Assembly (NCBI RefSeq): GCF_014197535.1
Contig: NZ_JACIFV010000007.1
Span: 184,049 to 248,048 of the forward strand
Reading direction: 5' to 3'
DNA length: 64,000 bases
From: Rhizobium aethiopicum
GTDB lineage: Bacteria; Pseudomonadota; Alphaproteobacteria; Rhizobiales; Rhizobiaceae
The position numbers were made by a program, and so were the translations under genes. Under the pieces are notes generated by a model. It was not told where the DNA came from. It did no database searches and saw only the letters and a program-made list of their open reading frames with translations. This document shows positions 1-10,547 of the stretch, in pieces (position 1 is the stretch's first letter; every line of letters starts with the position of its first letter).

Positions 1-516
1 ATGATCCGCCGTGTAGCAGTTCAACAATACGGTCGGGATGTTGAGTTCAAAGACATAAGAAGGGAGTTGGACCTCTCTGGTATAGATTGTCATGTATATG
101 AGTGCGGATATGCCCCCGTTCGTCAGCGCCCTGATTGCTTTTGGCTCCATGACGGGATCACCGAGCGTTTGGGTAACCAACAGCACGTTGCCTGTATTCC
201 ACGACGCTTGGCGGGCGCCCTCGATCGCGACGATCGCTTCCGGGCTGGTAGCGAGCTGATCCACGGCGAAACCAATTACGTTGTCCAGGCCCGAATAAGA
301 GGCCTTCATGGTATAGCTTGTCCCCATATAGCCGAGAGCGCGCGCCGCCTCCAATACGCGGTCGCGAGTCTGCTGTGAGATGCGGGTGCCGGGCGTGTCG
401 TTGAGCACGAAGGAAACAGCCGCCTGTGAGCAGCCGGCCGCCGCGGCAATGTCCATCATAGTCACGCGGGCGGGCTTATCCATTTCAGGATTCTTTTGGG
501 CCTTAGGCTTTCGCAT
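1..516 (-). CDS. LacI-family transcriptional regulator (C-terminus cut by window edge)
   Basis: The first 172 codons of a DNA-binding repressor read leftward and run off the window. Residues about 17-65 form a LacI helix-turn-helix (VTMMDIAAAAGCSQAAVSFVL) followed by the usual hinge-side pattern RDRVLEAARALGY; the sugar-binding periplasmic-fold domain begins around residue 70 (NVIGFAVDQ). The start is taken at ATG 514-516; an internal ATG eleven codons later is an alternative. It diverges from the sugar transporter that begins at 844, so it is probably that operon's repressor, responding to the transported sugar or its phosphate. The effector is unknown. Confidence 0.85.
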   Translation of the reverse strand, partial: MRKPKAQKNPEMDKPARVTMMDIAAAAGCSQAAVSFVLNDTPGTRISQQTRDRVLEAARALGYMGTSYTMKASYSGLDNVIGFAVDQLATSPEAIVAIEGARQASWNTGNVLLVTQTLGDPVMEPKAIRALTNGGISALIYMTIYTREVQLPSYVFELNIPTVLLNCYTADH

Positions 517-571
517 TCGGGGGAAAGATCTCCGGATCTTGGAAGAAGTTGCGTTTTAGGTAATTAATATT

Positions 572-591
572 AGCACTTATCTGAAAGTGCT
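572..591. promoter_or_regulatory. Inverted repeat between LacI regulator and sugar operon
   Basis: AGCACTT and AAGTGCT form a perfect 7-base inverted repeat with a 6-base centre, in an A+T-rich stretch of the divergent intergenic region 517-843. This could be an operator for the LacI-type protein, but the symmetry is not the classic central-CG LacI type, so the assignment is tentative. The rest of the gap shows no gene; a likely promoter for the operon lies in the A+T-rich stretch around 670-715. Confidence 0.35.
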
Positions 592-843
592 GGCAATCGC
601 GCGAGAACCTGCAACGCTTGGCAATCTTCACTTTAAAACTTCATCCTCACTAGCCCGCGATGAAATGTTTTGATGCGCATTGATAATACTATTTACTAAT
701 TAAGATTCTTGTATACCGTCAGGAGGGCGATCGGAACCTATGCCACTCGTCGCTTTTGCGGCGGCCCTAGGAGGGGGCGCGCATTCGGCCGGCCGCAATT
801 CGCAAATGGGCCCATGCGACTGCGGCCCCTCGGGAGGTATATT

Positions 844-1806
844 ATGAAACAGCTGAAACGGAATGCAGCCTTGTTCCTTGCCGGGCTGATACTGAGCGCG
901 GCGCCGATTGCAATATCCAATGCCGCCGACAAACCGACTCTTGCTTTCGTCGTCAACGGAGCGTCTGACTTCTGGAAAGCTGCGGAAGCGGGCGTGAAGA
1001 AGGCCCAGGCCGAATTGCCAGATTACCAACTGGAGCTGAAGTACCCTGAGCAGGCATCGGTAGCCATCCAGCAGCGCCTGATGGAAGACCTGGTCAGTGC
1101 TGGCGTCAAGGGGATCATGGTTTCCGCAGTCGATCCCAAGACTCAGACCGAGGGCTTGAACAAGATCGGCTCACAAACAGCTCTCTTCACGACCGACAGC
1201 GACGCTCCGCAGACCAACCGCGTCGCTTATATCGGCTCATCAAATATCGACGCGGGTCTGCAGGCAGCCGAAATCGCGAAGAAGGCAATGCCGGATGGCG
1301 GCAAGTGCATCGGTTTTGTCGGGCTCCTGGGAGCCGATAACGCCAAGGAACGCATTCAGGGCATGAAAGATGGGCTTAAGGGCACGAAGATCGAGCTGAT
1401 AGATGTGCGCGGCGACGATATCGACCAGACACGCGCAAAAAAGAATGTCGAGGATGCTTTGGTGGCCAGCCCCGACGTCACCTGCATGGTCGGCTTCTAC
1501 TCTTATAACACGCCACGCATCTATGAGGCGCTGCGCGACGCCGGAAAGCTTGGTCAAATCACCGTCGTCGGCTTTGACGACGATCCGATCACGCTCGGCG
1601 GCGTCAAGGAAGGCACGGTCGCGGCAACCGTCGTGCAGCAGCCATTCGAATGGGCTTATCAGGGGATGAAGCTGATGGCAGCCTACCTCAAGGGCGACAA
1701 ATCAGGTGTTCCCAGCAACGGCTTGATCATCATTCCGACAGTGATCATCGGCAAGGATGACGTTGATAAATATGCCGCTAACCTGAAGGCCATGGCCGGC
1801 AAGTAA
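844..1806 (+). CDS. Sugar ABC transporter, periplasmic binding protein (CUT2 type)
   Basis: A 320-residue periplasmic binding protein of the ribose/galactose (type I, Peripla_BP_4) fold. A Sec signal peptide covers about residues 1-28 (KR, hydrophobic core, cleavage near SNA-ADK). The mature part starts with LAFVVNGASDFWKAAEAGVKK, the common opening of this family, and contains the second-lobe motif VVGFDDDP. The start at ATG 844 has the purine-rich GGGAGG 8 bases upstream; a longer reading from TTG 709 would bury the signal peptide. It is the first gene of an operon with the ATPase at 1881 and the permease at 3466. The sugar cannot be named from sequence. Confidence 0.9.
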   Translation: MKQLKRNAALFLAGLILSAAPIAISNAADKPTLAFVVNGASDFWKAAEAGVKKAQAELPDYQLELKYPEQASVAIQQRLMEDLVSAGVKGIMVSAVDPKTQTEGLNKIGSQTALFTTDSDAPQTNRVAYIGSSNIDAGLQAAEIAKKAMPDGGKCIGFVGLLGADNAKERIQGMKDGLKGTKIELIDVRGDDIDQTRAKKNVEDALVASPDVTCMVGFYSYNTPRIYEALRDAGKLGQITVVGFDDDPITLGGVKEGTVAATVVQQPFEWAYQGMKLMAAYLKGDKSGVPSNGLIIIPTVIIGKDDVDKYAANLKAMAGK

Positions 1807-1810
1807 TTCT

Positions 1811-1842
1811 CTTTCGCGGCGGGGTACTCCTCGCCGCGAAAG
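1811..1842 (+). terminator. Intercistronic hairpin after binding-protein gene
   Basis: CTTTCGCGGCG and CGCCGCGAAAG form a perfect 11-base stem with a 10-base loop, 4 bases after the binding-protein stop and before the ATPase gene. No T-run follows, so it is more likely a partial attenuator or a 3'-end protecting structure that keeps binding-protein mRNA in excess than a full terminator. Confidence 0.6.
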
Positions 1843-1880
1843 ACGTTTCATGCCGTAGCATCCGCAGTCATGGACAGGCA

Positions 1881-3422
1881 ATGAACCATAGCTCAGACAT
1901 CTCGTCACCGGACGCGCCAGCAACGCCGTTCCTTTCGCTTTCGGGCGTTGGCAAGACATTCCCAGGTGTCGTCGCGCTTGAGGGGTTGTCGCTCGACATC
2001 TTGCCGGGAGAGGTCATCGGCTTGGTCGGCGAGAACGGGGCCGGGAAATCGACGCTGATGAATATTCTCGGCGGCGTGATCGCTCCGGATCGGGGCACGA
2101 TCCTGCTTGATGGCGCAGAGCTTCACCACCTGACTGTGGAGTCGAGCATCGCATCCGGCATCGCCTTTGTGCATCAGGAACTCAACCTCTTCGACAATCT
2201 CGACGTTGCCGCCAATATCTTCCTGGGACGTGAGCCGTTGACAGCGGGACCTTTCAAGTTTGTCGATCGCGCTCGGCTTCGCGAGATGGTGACCCCGCTC
2301 TTGAAGCGCGTAGGGGCACATTTTTCCGCCGATACACCCGTTTCGGCGCTTTCCCTTGCCGAACAGCAGATGGTGGAAATCGCCAAGGCACTGTCGATCA
2401 AGGCCAGGCTTGTCATCTTCGATGAACCCACTTCCAGCCTGCCGCTGGCCGAAACCGAACGGCTGCTGAACATCATCAAATCGCTGAAAGCGGATGGTAT
2501 CAGTGTGATCTTCATCTCGCACCGCCTCCACGAGGTTGAGCGCGTAGCGGACCGGGTGGTCGTATTGCGCGACGGCGCGCTCGTGGGGACCCTCGCCAAG
2601 AAGGACATTGGCCATGATCAGATGGTCAAGCTGATGATCGGCCGGTTGCTCGCGGCGCGGACGGCAAAGCCGCAGCGCTCGCCAGGTTCAATTGCATTGA
2701 AGGTAAGCGGCGTGCGCACGGCGGCCTATCCCGGCCGCCCCGTTGACCTGGAAATCAGATATGGCGAAATCCTGGGGCTTGCAGGCCTCGTCGGATCTGG
2801 CCGCACCGAGCTTGCAAGGGTACTCTTTGGCATCGATCGGAGTTACGGCGGAGCCATTCTGCACGACGGACGCCAAATTGCGATCGGTTCTGCTCGGGAC
2901 GCCGTCGCCCGCGGCATCTTTCTGGTGCCGGAGGATCGCAAGCGCAATGGCATTCTTCTGGATCTTCCGATCGCCCAGAACATCACGCTTGCCGATCTTC
3001 CCAGGATTTCTAATCGCTTCGTGGTCTCCTCTGAACGGGAGATGGAGGCCGCTGAAAAGCAGCGTGTTCGTCTCGGTATCAAAGCGCCCTCAGTTTCGAC
3101 GCGAACCGGCACTCTGTCCGGCGGCAACCAGCAGAAGGTGGTTCTAGCCAAATGGTTGTCGATGAGCCCGAGGGTCATGATCTTCGATGAGCCGACGCGC
3201 GGCATCGATATCGGCGCGAAGAACGAAATCTATGGCCTGATGCGAGCGCTTGCCGATGCCGGTGTGGCGATCCTGATGATCTCCAGCGACATGGAAGAGG
3301 TGATTGGCGTTTCTGACCGCATCGCCGTCATGCACGAGGGCCAGATTGCCGGCATTCTCGAAGGGGACGAATTCAGCCAGGAAAGCGTCCTTTTGCTTGC
3401 TGTCGGCAAAAGCGTAAAATAG
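1881..3422 (+). CDS. Sugar ABC transporter, duplicated ATP-binding subunit (RbsA/MglA-like)
   Basis: A 513-residue cytoplasmic ATPase with two fused nucleotide-binding domains, the hallmark of CUT2 sugar importers. The N-terminal half has Walker A GENGAGKST (residues about 50-58), a weak signature (LSLAEQQ) and Walker B VIFDEPTSSL. The C-terminal half has a degenerate Walker A (GLVGSGRTEL), a full signature LSGGNQQKV and Walker B MIFDEPTRGID, again normal for the family. It drives the permease encoded 43 bases downstream. The start ATG 1881 gives the family's usual N-terminus, and the length is typical. Confidence 0.93.
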   Translation: MNHSSDISSPDAPATPFLSLSGVGKTFPGVVALEGLSLDILPGEVIGLVGENGAGKSTLMNILGGVIAPDRGTILLDGAELHHLTVESSIASGIAFVHQELNLFDNLDVAANIFLGREPLTAGPFKFVDRARLREMVTPLLKRVGAHFSADTPVSALSLAEQQMVEIAKALSIKARLVIFDEPTSSLPLAETERLLNIIKSLKADGISVIFISHRLHEVERVADRVVVLRDGALVGTLAKKDIGHDQMVKLMIGRLLAARTAKPQRSPGSIALKVSGVRTAAYPGRPVDLEIRYGEILGLAGLVGSGRTELARVLFGIDRSYGGAILHDGRQIAIGSARDAVARGIFLVPEDRKRNGILLDLPIAQNITLADLPRISNRFVVSSEREMEAAEKQRVRLGIKAPSVSTRTGTLSGGNQQKVVLAKWLSMSPRVMIFDEPTRGIDIGAKNEIYGLMRALADAGVAILMISSDMEEVIGVSDRIAVMHEGQIAGILEGDEFSQESVLLLAVGKSVK

Positions 3423-3465
3423 CGGCTGCGGCCATTATGAATGGGTATCGGGGGATGGGTCTCGA

Positions 3466-4491
3466 ATGATCAAGAAAGATCTTGGACTGCTGCTTTTGAT
3501 CGTCGTTGTCGGCGTCGTTGTCGCCATCATCAACCCGCGCTTCTTGCTGCCGATCAACCTTGCGAACACCGCCAACCTGATCGGCCTGTTCGGCATCCTG
3601 TCGATGGGGCAAGCTTTTGTCATTATTACGGGCGGTATCGAGCTTTCGGTGGGCTCCCTCGTAGCGCTTCTTGGCGTACTGTTCGTCGATTTCATTGCCG
3701 TACAAGATATGCCCTGGATGCTGGCGCTACCGCTCATTCTCCTGCTCGGCGCAGTCATAGGCGCCGTTCACGGTTGGCTCATAACCCGGCTCAACTTGCA
3801 GCCATTCGTCGTCACCCTCTGCGGCCTCCTGATCTATCGCGGGGCAGCGCGCTTCTATACGGCCGACGGAACGGCGGGATTTGCTTTCGGCCAGAATTTT
3901 CCGGAGCTTGAGTTTCTGACCGCGGGGCGGTTCTATGGCATTCCGAGCACCTTCATTGCTATGGTCGTCATTGCCGTGGCCATGTGGCTGGTGCTTCATC
4001 GCTCTGTGTTCGGCCGTTATCTTTACGCGATTGGAAAGAACGAAGAGGCTGCTCGCTATTCAGGTATCCGGACCGACCGTTTGGTTATGACGGCCTATGT
4101 CATATGCGGACTGCTTACGGCGCTTTCGGCGATCTACTTCTCTATGTACACGCGGTCGATCTCGCCGGCGAGCCATGGCCAGTTCTACGAGCTCTACGCG
4201 ATTGCCGCCGCCGTGCTCGGCGGCTTTTCACTCCGCGGCGGTGAGGGATCGATCGTCGGGGTCGTGCTGGGCACAGTCCTACTGCAAGAGTTGCAAAATC
4301 TTGTGAACCTGCTCGGCATTCCCTCGTCGCTGAACTTCGCCGTCATGGGTGGCGTGATCCTCATCGGCGTCCTGATCGACCAACAATGGCATTCGATCCG
4401 CGCAAGGCGACGTCTCGTCTCCGCCGCACGACAGGCTGAATCCCGCCATCCGAATGACGGGACCTTGCCACTCGTTGCAAACAGGGATTAG
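3466..4491 (+). CDS. Sugar ABC transporter, permease (RbsC-like)
   Basis: A 341-residue inner-membrane permease of the BPD_transp_2 family. Hydrophobic segments run from residue 5 to about 305, with the conserved stretch GGIELSVGSLVAL (about residues 50-62) and the cytoplasmic loop motif GKNEEAARYSGIRTDR. The C-terminal 35 residues are hydrophilic. It forms the membrane channel for the ATPase at 1881 and binding protein at 844. This transporter has a single permease gene and so presumably works as a homodimer, unlike the system at 5307-10030, which has two. Confidence 0.92.
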   Translation: MIKKDLGLLLLIVVVGVVVAIINPRFLLPINLANTANLIGLFGILSMGQAFVIITGGIELSVGSLVALLGVLFVDFIAVQDMPWMLALPLILLLGAVIGAVHGWLITRLNLQPFVVTLCGLLIYRGAARFYTADGTAGFAFGQNFPELEFLTAGRFYGIPSTFIAMVVIAVAMWLVLHRSVFGRYLYAIGKNEEAARYSGIRTDRLVMTAYVICGLLTALSAIYFSMYTRSISPASHGQFYELYAIAAAVLGGFSLRGGEGSIVGVVLGTVLLQELQNLVNLLGIPSSLNFAVMGGVILIGVLIDQQWHSIRARRRLVSAARQAESRHPNDGTLPLVANRD

Positions 4492-5306
4492 GCAGTTTAG
4501 TCGAGTATTTACTGCTGCTCGTCGAGGTGAGCGTGACCGAAATTAGAGGACATTGTCGCGCCTTGGCCAGATCGATCATCGCCTGCCAATTTTCCTCAAG
4601 AAATCCGCTCCTCCCTCCGCGAGCGACATCGTTCGTGAAAATAACCGGTAGTCGATGGCAATTCAAATATTGCCGCGAACGCGACTGATCTGGCGGCGCG
4701 AACCAAGTGATAAAATTCTCGTGTTCCGCTGTCGGCCAATGCACCGGCAACGTCCAAAATGGTAAGGTTGTCGAGCAGTCTTCCGCCGATGACTTCTCTC
4801 AACTCACCCCTGGTCGTTAACTTTCCCACCCAGGCCAGTCATTCAAATTGATCAGCATGTGGTTTTCTATTCGATCAATTGTGCCTTCATTCTGCGTCAG
4901 AAAGCTAGCAGCTTTGGGCGACTTAGGTACCTTCGAGCTTGCTCGAGGCAGGGCATCGGGCAATTTCGTTGCTACGACAAGCTCCAGTGCCACGGCATCG
5001 TGTGAAGTGAATTCGCGGCGGCAAAGGAGCAGCTTCAGGACAGGCCCCGGCGACCCTACCTGCTCCGGATGAGCCTGAGAATCCGCGTTAATCAGGTCAT
5101 TGCGTGCTTCTTTACAATCGTGATTGGCAGCGCTACCATCGGCTGCGTGACGCCCTCGGGAGGAGCCCATCCGGCGTCATTTGGATAGCGTATCGACATG
5201 CATTGCCGGACCGGCAACCGACTGCAGAACAAACTGCAGCGGACAGTCGATGATTCCGACACCCATTCGATGCCGATCCGAACATGGCAACAAATGGGAG
5301 GATTCG
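4492..5306. other. 815-base intergenic gap, no convincing gene
   Basis: No open frame here has a credible start, ribosome-binding site or recognisable product on either strand. The short frames present have shadow-like or decayed composition. The stretch just before 5307 must carry the promoter of the second sugar operon, but no clear -35/-10 pair or operator stands out. The gap may be the scar of a lost gene between two formerly separate operons. Confidence 0.5.
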
Positions 5307-6431
5307 ATGTACAAGACATTGGTCGGCGGCCTTCTCGCCGCGGCTGCATTTACGCTTTCCCACTCCACGGCTCTTGCCCAACCGGAAATTGTCAGCGGGC
5401 CTGCGGCCGACCCTGACTGCTTCGTGCCGTGGACGGCGGATACCAAGTTCTTCAAATTTCCGAAAAAAGACGGGCCTTATCGCATCGCGCTCGCCAATGG
5501 GTATATCGCCAACACCTGGCGCATTCAGATGATCCAGACGGCGAAAGCCTATGCCGCTCAGCCGGATGTCGCCGCCAAACTCAAGGAGTTCAAGGTCGTT
5601 TCCACCGGTGAAGACGTCCCGGCGCAGATTTCGGCGATCAACAACTTCATCGATTCCGGTTACGACGCCATCGTCGTCAATGCCCAGAATCCGACGGCAT
5701 TCGGACCGGTCATCAAGCGCGCCAAGCAGGCCGGTGTTGTCCTGGTCGCCTTCGACAATATTCTCGATACGCAAGACGCAATCAACGTCAACGTCGATCA
5801 GAAGGGCCTGGGCGTGTTGTGGGCTAACTGGCTGGCAAAGCACCTGCCTGACGGCGGCAAAGTTCTCGAGGTGCGCGGGGTTGCCGGAACGTCAGTCGAT
5901 ACCGACCGCCACAACGGCATACACGAAACCCTGGATGCCACCGGCAAGAAGTGGGATGTGGTCGAAGTACTAGGCAAGTGGGACGACCCGACGGCACAGA
6001 AGGCCACCGCCGACGCGATAGCGGTGCACAAGAAGTTCGACGGCATCACCGCGCAAGGCGGCGATACCGGCGTCGTGCAGGCAATGATCGATGCCAAACA
6101 TCCATTCGTGCCGTTCGGTGGCGAAACCGAAAACGGCTTCCGTAAGTTCTGCGCCAAATATGCTGGCGAAGGCCTGAAATGCTCCTCGGCCGGCACCGGG
6201 CCTGCCCAGGTGGCGGTTGCCATCAAGACGGCGATCGCAGCACTTGAAGGACAGGTCGTGCCGCAGTCCATCAAGCTGCCGCTGGCAATCGTCGAAGATC
6301 CGAACTTCAAGGAGGGCCAGGACTACTATCCGGATCAGTCGGACAATTTCTTCGTCGGCAACGCTTTTCCGACCTGCGGCATCAATTTCACCGCACAGGA
6401 GATCATGGGGCAGTCGAAGGAAAACCAATAG
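5307..6431 (+). CDS. Sugar ABC transporter, periplasmic binding protein (second CUT2 system)
   Basis: A 374-residue solute-binding protein with a Sec signal peptide (residues 1-24, ending ALA-QPE) and a Peripla_BP_4-type body: YRIALANGYIANTWRIQMI, then ISAINNFIDSGYDAIVVN, then VVLVAFDNI. The mature N-terminus begins with a cysteine-containing extension (DPDCFVPW), and two further pairs of cysteines lie in the C-terminal third, so disulfides are likely. The start ATG 5307 has GGGAGG 5-10 bases upstream. It heads a four-gene operon with an ATPase and two permeases. It is longer than and only distantly similar to the binding protein at 844, so a different substrate is expected. Confidence 0.9.
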   Translation: MYKTLVGGLLAAAAFTLSHSTALAQPEIVSGPAADPDCFVPWTADTKFFKFPKKDGPYRIALANGYIANTWRIQMIQTAKAYAAQPDVAAKLKEFKVVSTGEDVPAQISAINNFIDSGYDAIVVNAQNPTAFGPVIKRAKQAGVVLVAFDNILDTQDAINVNVDQKGLGVLWANWLAKHLPDGGKVLEVRGVAGTSVDTDRHNGIHETLDATGKKWDVVEVLGKWDDPTAQKATADAIAVHKKFDGITAQGGDTGVVQAMIDAKHPFVPFGGETENGFRKFCAKYAGEGLKCSSAGTGPAQVAVAIKTAIAALEGQVVPQSIKLPLAIVEDPNFKEGQDYYPDQSDNFFVGNAFPTCGINFTAQEIMGQSKENQ

Positions 6432-6463
6432 GCCGGGGTCCAACCGGATCACTTGAGCGGCGT

Positions 6464-6483
6464 GCCGCGGCTCTGCCCGCGGC
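6464..6483 (+). terminator. Intercistronic GC hairpin after binding-protein gene
   Basis: GCCGCGG and CCGCGGC form a perfect 7-base stem around a 6-base loop between the binding-protein gene (ends 6431) and the ATPase gene (starts 6514). There is no T-run. It sits where other binding-protein genes in this window also carry hairpins. Confidence 0.5.
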
Positions 6484-6513
6484 GCGCGAGAAACACCTGC
6501 CCCGAGGACATTC

Positions 6514-8063
<1,550 letters not shown>

Positions 8064-8067
<4 letters not shown>

Positions 8068-9044
8068 CGGAGTGGCGTTACCGGTTGGGCGAATGGCGCG
8101 GCACGCTGATGGCAGCCGGCATATTCCTCGTCATGTTTGCAATCTACGTCTCCAATCATCCCGCCGGACTGACGGCCAATGTCGTGCAGACCGCGGCGAA
8201 CAAGGGCGTGCTGCTTGCCTTCGTCGCGATGGCTCAGACGTTGGTGGTGATCACCGCCGGCATCGACCTCTCGGTCGGGATGATCTTCATCCTGACCAAT
8301 GCGCTGGCCTCCTGGCTCGTGCTCGGCTCGCCGCTTGAAACTGCTCTTGGGGTGATGGCCGTCCTGGCAACCGGTCTTGCCTGCGGCGCGCTCAACGGCC
8401 TGATCGTCATCTATGGACGGTTGCAGCCGATCGTTGCCACGATCGCTACCGGCGCTGTGTTCTTCGGCATTGCCCTCCTGCTGCGACCCTTTCCCGGCGG
8501 ATCGGTCAACGAGGAACTCGCAGACGTCATGACCGGCAAGGTCTTCGACCTCTTGCCGGCCAGCCTTGTCGCTCTCATCGCCGTCGTGCTCGTCATATGG
8601 GTACCGTTCAGCCGCTCCCTGATCGGGCGGGCGGCCTATGCCTCCGGTTCATCGGAGATCGCGGCTTATATGTCCGGCCTGCCCATCCGCCGCGCGAAAT
8701 TTACCGCCTATGCGCTCGCCGGTCTTCTTGCGTCGATTGGCGGGCTCTTCCTCACCTTCTTCACCTTCACCGGCGAGGCAGCCTTTGCGAGCGGCAATGC
8801 CTATACGCTGTTCTCAATCGCTTCGGTGGTGCTCGGCGGCGTATCCCTGTTCGGCGGCAGAGGCAGCGCGATCGGCGCAATCTTCGGAGCCCTCGCCTTC
8901 CGGACCATCGGCGACCTGCTCTTCGTCTTCGATTTCGATCCACTGTGGCAGCCGCTGTTCCAGGGTGTGGTGCTGCTCGTCGCGGTGAGCCTTGGCGCGT
9001 TCGCATTGTTCCGTGTGCGCAACCGCCTGGAATGGTTCGGATGA
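8064..9044 (+). CDS. Sugar ABC transporter, permease 1
   Basis: A 326-residue inner-membrane permease (BPD_transp_2) with 8-10 hydrophobic segments and the conserved ITAGIDLSVGMIF stretch near residue 70. The start ATG 8064 overlaps the stop of the ATPase gene by four bases, and its own 3' end overlaps the second permease start by four bases (9041-9044). Having two distinct permease genes implies a heterodimeric channel. Confidence 0.9.
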
Positions 9045-10030
9045 ACAACCTAATGCGAGAACACTCAGTGACCCTGCTTTCCAAGTTCATGCATCGGCTG
9101 GACCCGGCCATCGTCACCGCCTTCGCCTGCATTTTCCTTCTGCTCATCATCGGCAGTTTCTATTCGGCGAGTTTCCTGTCGCCGGAATATCTCCTGCAGC
9201 AGTTGAAGGTCGCATCCTTTCTTGGCGTCATCGCCACAGGCATGATGATCGTCGTGCTGCTTGGCCAGATCGATCTTTCCGTACCGTGGTCTGTCGCCGT
9301 CGGCGGAATGATGGCGTGCGCGGCTGCCGCTTACGGCCCACTCGGCGAAGCTCTGGCCATGCCCTTCGGCATTGCCTGCGGCATGGCGATCGGGCTCGCC
9401 AACGGGATCGGCGTCGCCTATTTGCGCATCCCCTCGATGATCATCACCCTGGCGACCAACGCCGTCGCGCAAGGACTGATGGTCGTCTATACTGGCGGCT
9501 TCTCGCCGCAGGATTCGGCAACAGTTGCGATGCGCTATCTGGCAACCGGCTTCCTTCTGCCCGGGCTACCCAATGCCGTTCTCATCTGGGCGGTCGTTGG
9601 CGCCGCAACGGTCTTCGTCCTTAACCGCACGACATTCGGCCGGTCCGTCTATGGTATCGGCAATCGGGAGAGTGCCGCCTATCTTTCCGGTATCAATACC
9701 CGCCGGATCGTCATGATCGCCTTCATTGCCTCAGGGGCGCTGAGCGCCTTCGGCGGTGCCCTGCTTGCTGGCTATGCCTCGAAAGCGGCGCAGTCCATGG
9801 GCGATTCTTATCTCCTGCCCTCGATCGCCGCCGTCGTCCTCGGCGGAACCTCGATTCTCGGCGGCAAGGGCTCCTATCTGGGCACCGTTGCCGGCGTGAT
9901 CCTGATTACGCTGCTGCAATCGATCCTCTCCGTCATGCAAATGCCGGAGGCAGGGCGGCAGATCATCTACGGCGTCGTCATCATCGCCATGCTTTTGCTT
10001 TACGGCCGCAGCCCAGCCAACCGGCAATAG
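9041..10030 (+). CDS. Sugar ABC transporter, permease 2
   Basis: A 329-residue permease of the same family as its neighbour, with LLGQIDLSVPWSVAVGGM corresponding to the conserved CUT2 motif and a cytoplasmic loop GNRESAAYLSGINTRR. ATG 9041 overlaps the previous stop; an ATG four codons later is a possible alternative start. It is the last gene of the 5307-10030 operon, and no clear terminator was found after it. The two permeases are clearly different from each other, so this is an old duplication rather than a recent one. Confidence 0.88.
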   Translation: MNNLMREHSVTLLSKFMHRLDPAIVTAFACIFLLLIIGSFYSASFLSPEYLLQQLKVASFLGVIATGMMIVVLLGQIDLSVPWSVAVGGMMACAAAAYGPLGEALAMPFGIACGMAIGLANGIGVAYLRIPSMIITLATNAVAQGLMVVYTGGFSPQDSATVAMRYLATGFLLPGLPNAVLIWAVVGAATVFVLNRTTFGRSVYGIGNRESAAYLSGINTRRIVMIAFIASGALSAFGGALLAGYASKAAQSMGDSYLLPSIAAVVLGGTSILGGKGSYLGTVAGVILITLLQSILSVMQMPEAGRQIIYGVVIIAMLLLYGRSPANRQ

Positions 10031-10040
10031 CGCGCCTGCG

Positions 10041-10247
10041 TTACTGCAACGCCGGATCAAAATCGCAGGACCACCGCCGCCCCGTCTGATGAAAAAGAAA
10101 CGCTGCTCTTTTCCAGTAGCCCCAGGCACGTGCATGTTCAGCCAAATCGAGAAATTCCTTCGAAGCCTCTATCCGCTCGTTAAAATGCTCGGTCGCTACG
10201 CGGAGGCTATCCTCCGTCGAGAGCGGTGGGCTCAGGCAGTGGCTCAT
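10041..10247 (-). CDS. Small hypothetical protein upstream of repA
   Basis: A 68-codon frame reading leftward from ATG 10247. The product is soluble and rich in charged and aromatic residues (TEHFNERIEASKEF, AHARAWGYWKRAA) with no signal peptide or membrane segment. I do not recognise the family. It converges on the sugar permease stop and diverges from repA. The amino-acid composition looks protein-like, but the ribosome-binding site is weak, so it may be spurious. Confidence 0.35.
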   Translation of the reverse strand: MSHCLSPPLSTEDSLRVATEHFNERIEASKEFLDLAEHARAWGYWKRAAFLFHQTGRRWSCDFDPALQ

Positions 10248-10458
10248 CGTCCAGTTTATAAAGAACGGAGAGGCACGATGGGGGATCCGGGCCACGGTGG
10301 CCGGGGAAGCTATTCTGAAGCTTCACGGGCTTTCAGCCATACTTGAACTCCGACCGGCCTGCCAATCGAATGTCGCCGTCGAGATGGCTTGCAAAGCAGT
10401 GAAATCTATCTCACTCGGTTAGCCGTTTGGGATCTGGACGGTGCTGTTTGTTAAGCGT

Positions 10459-10488
10459 TTGTAAAATGCCAACGAATCGGGGCATATA
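10459..10488 (+). promoter_or_regulatory. Probable repA promoter
   Basis: TTGTAA (10459-10464) and CATATA (10483-10488) are separated by 18 bases, 60-90 bases before the repA start. The expected transcription start would fall in the left arm of the inverted repeat at 10491, so a repressor bound there would block the promoter. Confidence 0.5.
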
Positions 10489-10490
10489 GC

Positions 10491-10531
10491 AACTGCGCAA
10501 CTGAAGTGCTTTCGTTCAAAATTGCGCAGTT
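10491..10531. promoter_or_regulatory. Inverted repeat before repA, likely RepA/RepB autoregulatory operator
   Basis: AACTGCGCAA (10491-10500) and TTGCGCAGTT (10522-10531) are perfect 10-base inverted arms 21 bases apart, ending 16 bases before repA. In repABC replicons RepA, helped by RepB, represses the operon through an operator in this position. The role here is inferred from symmetry and location. Confidence 0.6.
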
Positions 10532-10547
10532 ACGCGGGAAAGAGATC

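Noticed and set aside
709..843. N-terminal extension of the first sugar-binding protein from TTG 709
   Set aside because: It would place 45 residues before a clean signal peptide, while ATG 844 has its own ribosome-binding site.
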